Below are positions 33,826 through 42,027 of a stretch of 64,000 nt of DNA, piece by piece. The stretch's first letter is position 1. Each line of letters starts with the position of its first letter. Location of the stretch: positions 30,133-94,132 of the forward strand of contig NZ_JBHZRU010000013.1 of the NCBI RefSeq assembly GCF_043641925.1. Direction: 5' to 3'. Below the pieces are notes generated by a model. The model did not search any database. It worked only from the letters and a program-made list of their open reading frames with translations, and was not told the origin of the DNA. The position numbers and the translations under genes were made by a program. Source of the stretch: Paenisporosarcina quisquiliarum_A (lineage in GTDB: Bacteria; Bacillota; Bacilli; Bacillales_A; Planococcaceae).

Positions 33826-34938
33826 ATGGGAATTATAAATGCATTTACTGGAGCTATTGTTGGTACTTTCGCGAATCAATGGAAAGATATTATTACTGCA
33901 GGAGTATTTGATGAACGCACAGCTATCGCACCTGGTGTTCAGAAGTCCACAAATACCGGGCGTGGGACAAATATGAATGGATCGAGTGGTATTATTTCTA
34001 ATGGCTCAAAAATCTATGTGCCTGAGAACACTGCTGCATTTATTTATAGCCAGTCAGGAATTGAAGATATTATTACAGAAGCGGGCGGATATGAATATCA
34101 AAATGGTCAGAGCAGTATATTCAACGGTGACTGTATTGAACAATCCATCTTTAAGCAAGTTAAAGATCGCATAGGATATGGTGGTTTTTCTGCAGTTCAG
34201 AAACAAATCGCATTTATAAATCTGCGCGAAATCAGAGATATTAAGTTTGGAACCCGTGGAGCCCAAGTCTATAATGACATGTATTACGGAACAGATCTCG
34301 AAATATTTGCATATGGGTCGTTTACAATTCAGATTAAAGATGTAGTTAAATTTATAAGAAACTTTGTGCCAGCGAATGTTACCTATTACTCTTTTGATGA
34401 CGTCCAAGTAAGGTCACAAATTTTGTCAGAGTTCCTGCAATCATTTACAGTAGTCTTAAACTCACTTTCGAGCAAATATAGAATTTCTCAGCTTCCGTCG
34501 CAAGCAAATGTTATTTCAAATATGATTGCTCATGATTCGGATAATGCGGGTACGTGGGGAGAGCGCTTTGGATTAGAAATCGTTAAGGTATCAATTGAAA
34601 ATATCGAATTTACAGATGATTCAAGAGAACTTGTGAAGCAATATTCATCTCACAAGATGAATATTAAGGCCTATGACGATGTTTCTCAAAAGACCTCCAA
34701 CATTGCGGCACAACAGAAAATTTCACAAGGTATTCTGGACAACGGTCTTGGTGATGCAGCTGGTATGATTTTCGGAATGAATACGGCTCAAGGATTAGGC
34801 ACTAAAGCAGAGCCGAAGAAAACATTGTCCTTTGATGAACAGATTGAAACGCTAAGGAAATTTAAAGACCTTATGGACGCAGGAATCCTAACGGAAGAAG
34901 AGTTTAATACAAAAAAGAGAGAGCTAATGGGATTATAA
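33826..34938 (+). CDS. SPFH-domain protein with C-terminal SHOCT (YdjI-like)
   Basis: The 370 residues match YdjI-type SPFH (virion core-like) proteins. An N-terminal part (FANQWKDIITAGVFDERTAI) is followed by YVPENTAAFIYSQSGIEDII, the SPFH core (about 60-260), and a C-terminal SHOCT helix pair (LRKFKDLMDAGILTEEEFNTKKRELMGL in parts, about 342-370). In B. subtilis YdjI works with PspA, YdjG and YdjH at the membrane. PspA and YdjH are not next to it here. GGGAGG precedes the ATG. It is the second gene of a two-gene operon with the PH/zinc-ribbon protein. Confidence 0.85.
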   Translation: MGIINAFTGAIVGTFANQWKDIITAGVFDERTAIAPGVQKSTNTGRGTNMNGSSGIISNGSKIYVPENTAAFIYSQSGIEDIITEAGGYEYQNGQSSIFNGDCIEQSIFKQVKDRIGYGGFSAVQKQIAFINLREIRDIKFGTRGAQVYNDMYYGTDLEIFAYGSFTIQIKDVVKFIRNFVPANVTYYSFDDVQVRSQILSEFLQSFTVVLNSLSSKYRISQLPSQANVISNMIAHDSDNAGTWGERFGLEIVKVSIENIEFTDDSRELVKQYSSHKMNIKAYDDVSQKTSNIAAQQKISQGILDNGLGDAAGMIFGMNTAQGLGTKAEPKKTLSFDEQIETLRKFKDLMDAGILTEEEFNTKKRELMGL

Positions 34939-35344
34939 TTCATAACAAAAAATTTTTTGGAAAAATTGAAAAGATAGAAATAACCTCGAGAACTCAACAA
35001 ATTTGAGGATGTGTCGGGGTAAAATTTGAACATATATTTACCTACCAAAAAGTGAGCGGATATAAGTTTTGGTGAAACAAAGGGGAGAATGATGAATTTA
35101 GAATATCTTCCTAAAATGAATTTATTACAAGACCATAAATGGAAATATTTTAAAAATAAGAAGACAAAGTAATTTTAGTAGGTCAATCTGAACAAGGTAA
35201 TTATAAATTAAATTAATGAGTTGCAAGTTGAACAGAAGTGAGCCGCCTAAAGAGACTGTTTAAAAGCTGTCTCTTTAACTTTTTAAAAAACATAAACTTG
35301 CAATCAATAAGATTGTTACCTACACTTCTTTAAAGTGTCCTTAA
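34939..35344. other. Intergenic stretch between the SPFH gene and metN
   Basis: No convincing gene. A 27-codon frame at 35089 (MMNLEYLPKMN...) has AAAGGGGAG before it but is too short to judge. A hairpin AAAGAGAC/GTCTCTTT (35254-35281) followed by AACTTTTTAAA may terminate upstream transcription. Confidence 0.5.
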
Positions 35345-35373
35345 ATGACAGTCCAAGCAGTTAAGGCTATAAT
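35345..35373 (+). promoter_or_regulatory. Promoter of the metNIQ operon
   Basis: ATGACA (35345-35350), 17-base spacer, TATAAT (35368-35373). The transcript would begin near 35380, leaving a leader of about 40 bases that contains a hairpin (35391-35411) directly before eight T and the metN ATG. No SAM riboswitch (S-box) is present. Confidence 0.6.
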
Positions 35374-35420
35374 AATAAACATTGTAATCACCCTTCAACT
35401 TCGAGAAAGGGGTTTTTTTT

Positions 35421-36170
35421 ATGATTAAATTACATGACGTCAGTAAAAGTTTTGGACGATTTCAGGCGATTAAATCTGTTTCTTTGAAAATAGATAAAGG
35501 TGAGATTCATGGGATTATTGGCGCTAGTGGAGCGGGTAAATCTACTTTGCTGAGGCTAATGAATTTGTTGGAAATTCCGGATGACGGTGAAGTCAAAGTA
35601 AATGGTCAAAACTTAACGAATTTGAGTAGTAAAGATCTTCGACAAGAACGAAAATCGATTGGGATGATTTTTCAACATTTTAATTTAGTGGCGAATAAAA
35701 CAGTTTATGAGAATGTAGCTGTATCCTTACAATTAGCGAGTTTTCCAAGGAAAGAACGGAGAAACCGCGTGATGACCTGTCTTGAATTTGTAGGGTTAGA
35801 GACTTTTAGTGAAAAATATCCTGCACAATTAAGTGGCGGGGAAAAGCAACGTGTTGCGATTGCAAGAGCTCTAGCGAATAGTCCTCGAGTTTTATTATGC
35901 GATGAACCCACCTCTTCACTTGATCCGAATACAACTGCTGAAATTTTAGGGGTATTAGAAGATGTCAATAAAAAGCTAGGTGTTACAATTGTCATTGTCA
36001 GTCATGAGATGGAAGTCATTAAAAGCATATGTAATCGCGTCACCGTCCTCGCAAATGGTGAAATCTATGACACTGTGTTAATTGAACCAAGTAGGATTCA
36101 AATGATTGATAACAACCCTAGATACTTTGTCGAGCAACTAACTGCGGGTGGGGAGATTCATGATGCCTGA
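35421..36170 (+). CDS. metN: MetN-like ABC transporter ATPase lacking the NIL domain
   Basis: ATPase of a methionine-type importer. Walker A GASGAGKST, Q-loop MIFQHFNL, signature LSGGEKQR, Walker B VLLCDEPTSSLD and the H-loop His in IVSHEME are all present. It is 249 residues; typical MetN has about 340, with a C-terminal NIL/ACT-like domain that binds methionine and shuts down transport. That domain is missing here. The Shine-Dalgarno GAAAGGGG lies in a hairpin and is followed by eight T. It overlaps the permease gene. Confidence 0.9.
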   Translation: MIKLHDVSKSFGRFQAIKSVSLKIDKGEIHGIIGASGAGKSTLLRLMNLLEIPDDGEVKVNGQNLTNLSSKDLRQERKSIGMIFQHFNLVANKTVYENVAVSLQLASFPRKERRNRVMTCLEFVGLETFSEKYPAQLSGGEKQRVAIARALANSPRVLLCDEPTSSLDPNTTAEILGVLEDVNKKLGVTIVIVSHEMEVIKSICNRVTVLANGEIYDTVLIEPSRIQMIDNNPRYFVEQLTAGGEIHDA

Positions 36171-36825
36171 AATATTAGTTCAATATGAAGCAGAAATTTT
36201 ATCGTCTATTGGAGAAACCTTTGTAATGGTAGGTGTCTCGATATTAGCGGCGATTCTTGTAGGTCTCCCGGTCGGAACGTTCCTATTCCTATTAAGGAAG
36301 GGGCAAGTGCTAGAAAATCGATTTGCGTTTTCGACTTTGAATTTATTGGTGAATATCATACGTTCTTTTCCGTTTTTATTGTTAGTTGTTTTTTTAATCC
36401 CTTTTACAAGGTTCGTCATTGGAACGGCTATTGGAACTGCGGCAGCAACAGTTCCGTTAGCTATAATAGCGATTGCGCATTATTCGAGATTAGTCGAACA
36501 AGCTTTATTGGATGTACCAAGAGGGGTTATGGAAGCTGCCATTTCGATGGGTGCTTCTGTTAAAGAAATAATCGTTAAATTTCTATATGTGGAGGCTCGT
36601 TCGGGACTGGTTCTCGGATTAACAACATCGATTATTAGTTTCATTTCCTATTCGACGATTATGGGAGTCGTCGGAGGCGGTGGTATTGGGGACTTTGCCA
36701 TTCGATATGGTTATCAACAATTTAAAACAGATTTAATGATTTACATGATTATTATTATGGTCATACTGGTACAACTAATCCAATTTACTGGGACAACTGT
36801 ATCGAGACTGATTGATAAAAGATAA
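36163..36825 (+). CDS. metI: MetI-like ABC transporter permease
   Basis: Membrane subunit of the methionine-type importer. The 220 residues have five membrane helices and the BPD_transp_1 coupling region (EAAISMGASVKEIIVKFL), with PFLLLVVFLIPFTRFVIGT and GGGGIGDFAIRYGYQ as in MetI. Two ATGs (36160, 36163) follow GGTGGGGAG; the second has seven-base spacing. It overlaps metN by eight bases, and metQ starts 16 bases after its stop. Confidence 0.92.
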   Translation: MPEILVQYEAEILSSIGETFVMVGVSILAAILVGLPVGTFLFLLRKGQVLENRFAFSTLNLLVNIIRSFPFLLLVVFLIPFTRFVIGTAIGTAAATVPLAIIAIAHYSRLVEQALLDVPRGVMEAAISMGASVKEIIVKFLYVEARSGLVLGLTTSIISFISYSTIMGVVGGGGIGDFAIRYGYQQFKTDLMIYMIIIMVILVQLIQFTGTTVSRLIDKR

Positions 36826-36841
36826 ACAATTAGGAGGAAAT

Positions 36842-37672
36842 ATGAAAAAATTACTTTTACTAATGACAATGTTTGTACTTATTTTAACTGGTTGTGGCAA
36901 AGAGGAAGAAACGAAGGAAAAAGGCAATGTGCAAGAAAATGATCAAGAAGAAGTAACGTTGAAAGTGGCTTCTTTGATTCCCCCAATGACCGAAATTTTG
37001 GAACTTGTTAAACCAAAACTTGCAGAGGAATCCATTAATCTTGAGATCGTAGTTTTAGGAGATAATGTTCAACCTAACAGTGCGCTTGCAGCAGAAGAAG
37101 TGGATGCGAATTTCTTTCAACATGTTCCTTACATGGAGGAATTCAATCGAAATAATGATTCAAACTTAGTGCCTATCGAACCGATTTATTTTGCGAATTA
37201 TGGTACGTATTCAAAAGACTACAAGTCGATGGACGAATTACCTGAAGGTGCTGTCATTGCCATTGCGAATGACGTATCGAATATAGATCGTTCTTTGTCT
37301 TTATTAGCACAACACAATGTCATCACGTTAAAAGAAAAAACAGGTCCATACTATACGACAGCTGATATTGAAGAGAATTCAAAGAACTATAAGTTTGAAG
37401 AAGTCGATTTGTTAATGTTAGCTAGAATGTATGATGACGCTGATGCGGTAGTCATGACGCCTGCTTATGCAGCACCACTTGGTTTAACGCCTAAAAGTGA
37501 TGCTCTTCTAACTGAAGGAGACGAAAACGACTTTGCCATTACGTTAGTGGCTCGCAAGGATAATGAAGATTCAGAGGCCATTAAAAAACTAGCTGAAGCT
37601 ATGACTAGCCCAGAAGTACGCAAGTTTTTAGAAGAAAATTATGATGAAACGGCAATTCCAGCTTTTAAATAA
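36842..37672 (+). CDS. metQ: MetQ-like substrate-binding lipoprotein
   Basis: Binding protein of the methionine-type importer, NlpA family. The 276 residues start with a lipoprotein signal ending LILTGC (Cys19), then a charged linker (EEETKEKGN). The mature NlpA fold has LIPPMTEILELVKPKLAEE, DNVQPNSALAAEEVDANFFQ, FANYGTYSKDYKS and DDADAVVMTPAYAAPLGLTP. AGGAGG precedes ATG 36842; the longer frame to 36812 is not used. The ligand is probably methionine or a related compound. A terminator follows. Confidence 0.92.
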   Translation: MKKLLLLMTMFVLILTGCGKEEETKEKGNVQENDQEEVTLKVASLIPPMTEILELVKPKLAEESINLEIVVLGDNVQPNSALAAEEVDANFFQHVPYMEEFNRNNDSNLVPIEPIYFANYGTYSKDYKSMDELPEGAVIAIANDVSNIDRSLSLLAQHNVITLKEKTGPYYTTADIEENSKNYKFEEVDLLMLARMYDDADAVVMTPAYAAPLGLTPKSDALLTEGDENDFAITLVARKDNEDSEAIKKLAEAMTSPEVRKFLEENYDETAIPAFK

Positions 37673-37681
37673 TAAATCAGA

Positions 37682-37727
37682 AAGGGCTATTCGAGTTGAT
37701 TTCCAACTTAGAATAGCCCTTTTTTAT
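37682..37727 (+). terminator. Terminator of the metNIQ operon
   Basis: AAGGGCTATTC and GAATAGCCCTT flank an inner AGTTG/CAACT pair, followed by TTTTT. Confidence 0.9.
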
Positions 37728-37959
37728 AAAGAGATTAGGAAAGTTCTCTATTAAATAGAATAATCACTATGCATAAAGTATTTGAAGTCGCACCATCAAA
37801 GCGTTGTTTAGTTTCACTGACGGCTTAATATGTGTTCTTAGGACCTGCTGTATAAACATTTGTTTCTAAATAGCTTATAATGGTAGGCAGTAGGAATGTT
37901 TTATTCTATATAAAATTGTATTACACTATAGTTTGGACATCATTGAAACAGAAAAGGTG

Positions 37960-38030
37960 TGTGACTAGGTCTCGCCTAGGCTTTGTGTGTATCCTAAGCA
38001 GGAGCGCCTACATCCGTTCTGCAATTTTAG
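37960..38030 (+). promoter_or_regulatory. GC-rich structured leader before mqo
   Basis: In the otherwise AT-rich gap 37728-38050 this stretch is GC-richer and holds short stems: CTAGG/CCTAG (37965-37969 with 37975-37979) and GCAGGAGCGCC... CTGC around 37998-38022. No known riboswitch consensus was recognised. It could be a regulatory leader of mqo. Confidence 0.3.
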
Positions 38031-38050
38031 GGTAAGGATGGTTGGTAAAA

Positions 38051-39661
38051 ATGAGCATTGAACAAAAAAATACAGACGTCATCTTAATTGGTGCCGGAAT
38101 TATGAGTGCGACTTTAGGAACTCTTTTAAAAGAATTAGTACCAAAATGGAATATTACCGTTTTTGAAAAGCTTGAGAGTGCGGGAGAAGAAAGCTCGAAT
38201 GAGTGGAATAACGCCGGAACAGGGCATGCCGCATTGTGCGAACTGAACTATACAAGTGTAAAGCCAGATGGGTCAATAGATATTAGTAAAGCGATTCAAA
38301 TTAATGAACAGTTTCAACTTTCGATGCAGTTTTGGTCTCACCTTGTTAAAAACAAATTGATCAGCAATCCGCAAGACTTCATCATGCAATTGCCTCATAT
38401 GAGTATGGTACAAGGAGAACAAAATATTGCTTTTTTAAAGAAACGCTTTGAAGCCATGTCAAATAATCCTCTTTTTCAGAACATGGAATTCTCCGATGAC
38501 CATGAGATTTTGAAAGAATGGATTCCATTGGTTATGCAAGATCGCCCAGCGAACGAAGCGATTGCGGCAACTAAAATCGACAATGGAACAGACGTTAATT
38601 TTGGTGCATTAACTCGCATGCTGTTTGACCATTTAAAGAGTAAAAATGTCGATATGAAATACAAACATAGCGTTGAAAATATGAATCGTACGAGTGACGG
38701 CTCATGGGAACTAAAAGTACGTAACGACAAAGGGAACGTAGAACGCCATAAGGCTAAGTTTGTCTTTATTGGAGGCGGAGGCGGAAGTCTTCATTTGCTG
38801 CAAAAGTCTGGGATCCCCGAAGGAAAACAGATTGGCGGCTTCCCGGTAAGTGGCTTATTTTTAGTTTGCAACAAGCCTGAAATCGTTGAGCAACATCATG
38901 CTAAAGTATACGGCAAGGCTAAAGTTGGGGCTCCCCCAATGTCAGTTCCACATCTTGATACAAGATTTATCGACAATAAAAAATCGTTGCTATTCGGACC
39001 ATTTGCTGGCTTCTCACCGAAGTTTTTAAAAACAGGTTCTATGTTAGATTTAGTCACTTCTGTAAAACCAGACAATCTTGTCACAATGTTAGCAGCTGGC
39101 GCAAAAGAGATGTCGTTAACAAAATATTTAATCGAGCAAGTGATGCTTTCGAAAGAAAAACGCATTGAAGAGTTACGAGAGTTTATTCCAAACGCGAAAC
39201 TTGAGGATTGGGACATCGTAGTAGCTGGACAACGCGTGCAAGTGATAAAAGATACTGAAGCGGGTGGCAAAGGTACACTTCAATTCGGTACGGAATTAAT
39301 CACGGCTGCGGACGGTTCGATTGCCGCATTACTAGGTGCTTCTCCAGGGGCTTCAACTGCGGTGCAAGTCATGTTGGATATTATTAAAAGATGCTTCCCG
39401 CAACATGTTGAAGAGTGGGAACCGAAAATTAAAGAAATGATTCCTACTTACGGTATGTCTTTAATGGACAACCCTGAGCTATTAAAAGAAATGCATTCGT
39501 CTACAGCAAATGCACTTGGCCTAAGCAAAAAAGAACAGCCAATCATTGACTCTACTTCTCTTGAAGAAGAAACAATTGTGCATGCAGGACATATCGAAGA
39601 AAACAATGAAATTGAAGTAAATGAAGTAAATGAAGTAAATGAAGTAAATGAAAAAGCGTAA
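38051..39661 (+). CDS. mqo: Malate:quinone oxidoreductase
   Basis: FAD enzyme of the membrane that oxidises malate to oxaloacetate and passes electrons to quinone. The 536 residues start with the dinucleotide-binding segment DVILIGAGIMSATLGTLLKEL. Family motifs follow: ESSNEWNNAGTGHAALCELNYT, NFGALTRML, FIGGGGGSLHLLQKSGI and ELITAADGSIAALLGASPGAST. ATG 38051 fits AAGGATGG; TTG 38042 is a weaker choice. The C-terminus carries a 36-base in-frame tandem repeat (EVN x4). A terminator follows. Confidence 0.96.
   Translation: MSIEQKNTDVILIGAGIMSATLGTLLKELVPKWNITVFEKLESAGEESSNEWNNAGTGHAALCELNYTSVKPDGSIDISKAIQINEQFQLSMQFWSHLVKNKLISNPQDFIMQLPHMSMVQGEQNIAFLKKRFEAMSNNPLFQNMEFSDDHEILKEWIPLVMQDRPANEAIAATKIDNGTDVNFGALTRMLFDHLKSKNVDMKYKHSVENMNRTSDGSWELKVRNDKGNVERHKAKFVFIGGGGGSLHLLQKSGIPEGKQIGGFPVSGLFLVCNKPEIVEQHHAKVYGKAKVGAPPMSVPHLDTRFIDNKKSLLFGPFAGFSPKFLKTGSMLDLVTSVKPDNLVTMLAAGAKEMSLTKYLIEQVMLSKEKRIEELREFIPNAKLEDWDIVVAGQRVQVIKDTEAGGKGTLQFGTELITAADGSIAALLGASPGASTAVQVMLDIIKRCFPQHVEEWEPKIKEMIPTYGMSLMDNPELLKEMHSSTANALGLSKKEQPIIDSTSLEEETIVHAGHIEENNEIEVNEVNEVNEVNEKA
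39614..39649 (+). repeat. Tandem 9-bp repeat in the 3' end of mqo
   Basis: Four perfect copies of GAAGTAAAT, encoding EVN four times, close to the C-terminus of Mqo. Perfect tandem units in frame are prone to slippage without breaking the frame. Confidence 0.95.
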
Positions 39662-39674
39662 GCAACGATAATTA

Positions 39675-39722
39675 AAGAGAAGTAGAGAGCTTATTACACT
39701 AAGCTTCTACTTCTCTTTTTAT
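39675..39722 (+). terminator. Terminator after mqo
   Basis: AAGAGAAGTA...AAGCTT on each side form a long interrupted stem (AGAGAAGTAG with CTACTTCTCT), followed by TTTTT. Confidence 0.85.
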
Positions 39723-39752
39723 GTTCATGAAATTAGTCGTACATAGTAGTGT

Positions 39753-40292
39753 CTATTTAAAGAATGATACTCTTTTTAGCATAATCGCAACAGGTATTGC
39801 TACAATAATCCCAACAACATTTTGAGTGATATTTCCTGGAATTGAGGCAACTGGTGCAATCCAGTTATTATATAAAATTCCTTCACATACGTAGTAAACA
39901 GCTAACATCGGAGGGATCGAAACGATCATAGCTAGTAAGTTGAAAGCAACGCTGCTTCCATTACGGCCGTTTGACCAAGCAATTTTCCCTACAATATATC
40001 CTTGTAAGCCGCGAGCAATAATCGTGAAAGGTGCCCACAGAGTCCATCCAGCGAATAAATCGAACAACCCCATCCCAACAGCTCCAGCAATCGCACCTTT
40101 TTTAGGGCCAAATAAAATAGAAGCGATAAATAGCATAGCGGTTCCCATATGGACTAACCCACCATTTGCTGCAATCGGCAGTCTGATATTTAATAAAACA
40201 GTTGCAACGAAAACAAGTGCAATAAGCATAGAGGTAATAATCAAATTAAATGTTCGTTTACGTGAACTTGAATAACCTTGTATATTTTGCAT
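39753..40292 (-). CDS. ECF transporter S component (HmpT-like)
   Basis: Substrate-binding membrane subunit of an energy-coupling-factor vitamin importer. The 179 residues have five to six helices, with the usual S-component features: a charged N-terminus before helix 1 (RKRTFNLIITSMLIALVFVA), a VHMGTAMLFIASILFGPKKGAIAG segment in shorter pieces, and GLFDLFAGWTLWAPFTIIARGLQGYI. HmpT-type members are thought to carry a thiamine precursor or vitamin B6. No TPP or preQ1 riboswitch is visible in its leader. GAGGAAGG precedes the ATG. The energising EcfAA'T module is elsewhere. Confidence 0.82.
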   Translation of the reverse strand: MQNIQGYSSSRKRTFNLIITSMLIALVFVATVLLNIRLPIAANGGLVHMGTAMLFIASILFGPKKGAIAGAVGMGLFDLFAGWTLWAPFTIIARGLQGYIVGKIAWSNGRNGSSVAFNLLAMIVSIPPMLAVYYVCEGILYNNWIAPVASIPGNITQNVVGIIVAIPVAIMLKRVSFFK

Positions 40293-40653
40293 AGTTAGTT
40301 ACCTTCCTCACCTTTTGAATTCAAGATAAGATTAGCAAAGGTCTGGCATATTTAAAAGTATCAGTTTTGAATAAAATGTAGGGGTCAGTTTTAGAGGGAA
40401 GGCTAAAATTCAGCAAACGATTCTTTTAAAATGAAAGAAACTACTAAATTCACATATAGTAATTCTTTCCTATTACAGTTTTATTTCAAATAAATATCTG
40501 GTTCTCTTGCAAAAATGCGTTCTATCTCAACAGATTTTAAATTGTTTATTTCACCTGTAATGATGTTGTAAAAAACCATCCATATATTAAGAGGTTTATT
40601 AACCTTCCAAACTATTTATCATGAAGATATACCAAATTGGAAGGATTGAGTCG
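40293..40653. other. Intergenic stretch between divergent ECF and LysM-CAP genes
   Basis: No gene and no recognised RNA. It must hold the promoters of both flanking genes; I do not see a convincing -35/-10 pair for either. Confidence 0.5.
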
Positions 40654-41259
40654 ATGTTTAAAAAAGTAGGAAAAGTCACAATAGCTTCATTACTATCAAT
40701 AGCTTTATTCTCCCCAACAACAGCTATGGCGAATAGTACATATAAAGTAGTTTCAGGAGATTCTCTTTGGAGAATTGCAGTGAAAACACAAACTGGCGTT
40801 CAGGAATTAATCGAATCGAATCCAAATCTTGCGAATCCAAATTTGATTTATCCTGGACAAACAATTAATGTCCCAACAAAAGAACAAGCGAGTATCGAAC
40901 AAGAAGTGACGAAACTCGTTAACGTGGAAAGAGCAAAAGCTGGACTTCCTGCTTTAAAGAGTGATTGGGAACTTGCAAGAGTAGCAGAGTTTAAGTCTCA
41001 AGATATGCGTGACAAAAACTATTTCAGTCACACAAGCCCAACGTATGGTTCACCATTTACAATGATGAAGAACTTTGGCATTACGTATAGAGCCGCTGGA
41101 GAAAACATTGCAAAAGGTCAAAGAACGGCATCTGAGGTAGTACAAGCTTGGATGAACAGCGAAGGACACAGAGCGAACATCATGAGTAAAAACTTCACAC
41201 ATATTGGTGTAGGACATGTAGAAGGAAATTACTGGACACAAATGTTCATTCAAAAATAA
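40654..41259 (+). CDS. Secreted LysM-CAP domain protein (YkwD-like)
   Basis: Exported wall-associated protein. The 201 residues have a signal peptide ending TTAMA (about residue 26), one LysM module (about 29-72, YKVVSGDSLWRIAVKTQTG to IYPGQTINVP) and a CAP/SCP domain (about 80-200) with NVERAKAGLPAL, YFSHTSPTYGSPF, AGENIAKGQRTASEVVQAWM and SEGHRANIMS. The two His residues (SH and GH) in the CAP pocket are present. GGAAGGATT before ATG 40654 sets the start; the frame is open to ATG 40621. Function of bacterial CAP domains is unsettled. Confidence 0.92.
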   Translation: MFKKVGKVTIASLLSIALFSPTTAMANSTYKVVSGDSLWRIAVKTQTGVQELIESNPNLANPNLIYPGQTINVPTKEQASIEQEVTKLVNVERAKAGLPALKSDWELARVAEFKSQDMRDKNYFSHTSPTYGSPFTMMKNFGITYRAAGENIAKGQRTASEVVQAWMNSEGHRANIMSKNFTHIGVGHVEGNYWTQMFIQK

Positions 41260-41269
41260 TAGAAATACG

Positions 41270-41306
41270 AAAGCACATCAGCGATTACCGTTGATGTGCT
41301 TTTTTG
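41270..41306 (+). terminator. Terminator after the LysM-CAP gene
   Basis: AAGCACATCA and TTGATGTGCTT form the stem, followed by TTTT. Confidence 0.88.
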
Positions 41307-41322
41307 ATTATCTTGAAATATA

Positions 41323-41871
41323 TTATATTTTAGCTTCCCACCATCCAAATGCGATTCTCCCGGAAGTAACAACGTCAGGAGTTTCAGGATTGGATAAAAA
41401 TACAAGGAAGGATCCGCCTGGAGGGAAAATGAATTTTCCATTTTCAACATCAACGATTGTCGTTTCAGGTTCTGCTCTTCGGACGAAGGCTTTAATTCCC
41501 CCAGTCGGTTCATTCAAGACGTTTGTAGCATATTGAAGCTTAATGTTGGGTTTTGGAAGAGGCGATATCGCCGTATTGGATGGAGTGACAAATTCTGAGT
41601 CAATTGGCGTTTCGGAAGGCGTTGCATTAAACCAAAATTGAGCACGGAAAGTGGAATCGGATACGTCTGTAACTGTCCAAACATTGACGTGAAGATTAAC
41701 TCCCGAATTCGGTGGATTATAAAGTCTTGCCCATGTACTCGTTCCTTTCCCAAAATTTAATTCATCAGCATAGCCTACGAAATATTTCCCTTTTAAAGAT
41801 TGATAAAGCTCTTGGGGGATTTCCACCGCCTTAATGAATTGTGAATTTTGTCCCTTTTGTTTTGGTTTCAA
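41323..41871 (-). CDS. Conserved hypothetical protein (DUF6143-like)
   Basis: The 182 residues are soluble and beta-rich: IPQELYQSLKGKYFVGY, then FGKGTSTWARLYNPPNSGVN, LHVNVWTVTDVSDSTFRAQ and the C-terminal FIFPPGGSFLVFLSNP. I associate this pattern with the DUF6143 type of Bacillales proteins, which has no known function; this match is from memory. There is no signal peptide. The start is TTG at 41871, seven bases after AAAGGA on the minus strand. It is monocistronic. Confidence 0.65.
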   Translation of the reverse strand: MKPKQKGQNSQFIKAVEIPQELYQSLKGKYFVGYADELNFGKGTSTWARLYNPPNSGVNLHVNVWTVTDVSDSTFRAQFWFNATPSETPIDSEFVTPSNTAISPLPKPNIKLQYATNVLNEPTGGIKAFVRRAEPETTIVDVENGKFIFPPGGSFLVFLSNPETPDVVTSGRIAFGWWEAKI

Positions 41872-41973
41872 TTAAAAATCCTTTCTTCTTTGGATTACTT
41901 AATTACAGTCTTAAATAAGATATGACTAAATGAAAAAGTTGATTCCCATCATTTCATCGGAAAGGACTAGATA

Positions 41974-42014
41974 AAGAAAAAGCACATTAACGAATAAAGT
42001 TAATGTGCTTCTTG
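41974..42014 (-). terminator. Terminator of the YfiH-family gene
   Basis: AAGCACATTAAC and GTTAATGTGCTT form a perfect stem; on the minus strand TTTTTCTTT follows. Confidence 0.85.
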
Positions 42015-42027
42015 AAATTGATCAAAT

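Noticed and set aside
35089..35172. 27-codon frame after AAAGGGGAG between the SPFH gene and metN
   Set aside because: Too short to support without conservation data; kept only as a remark in the intergenic entry.
40380..40420. Possible preQ1- or TPP-type riboswitch before the ECF S-component gene
   Set aside because: Neither strand shows the conserved cores of those classes.
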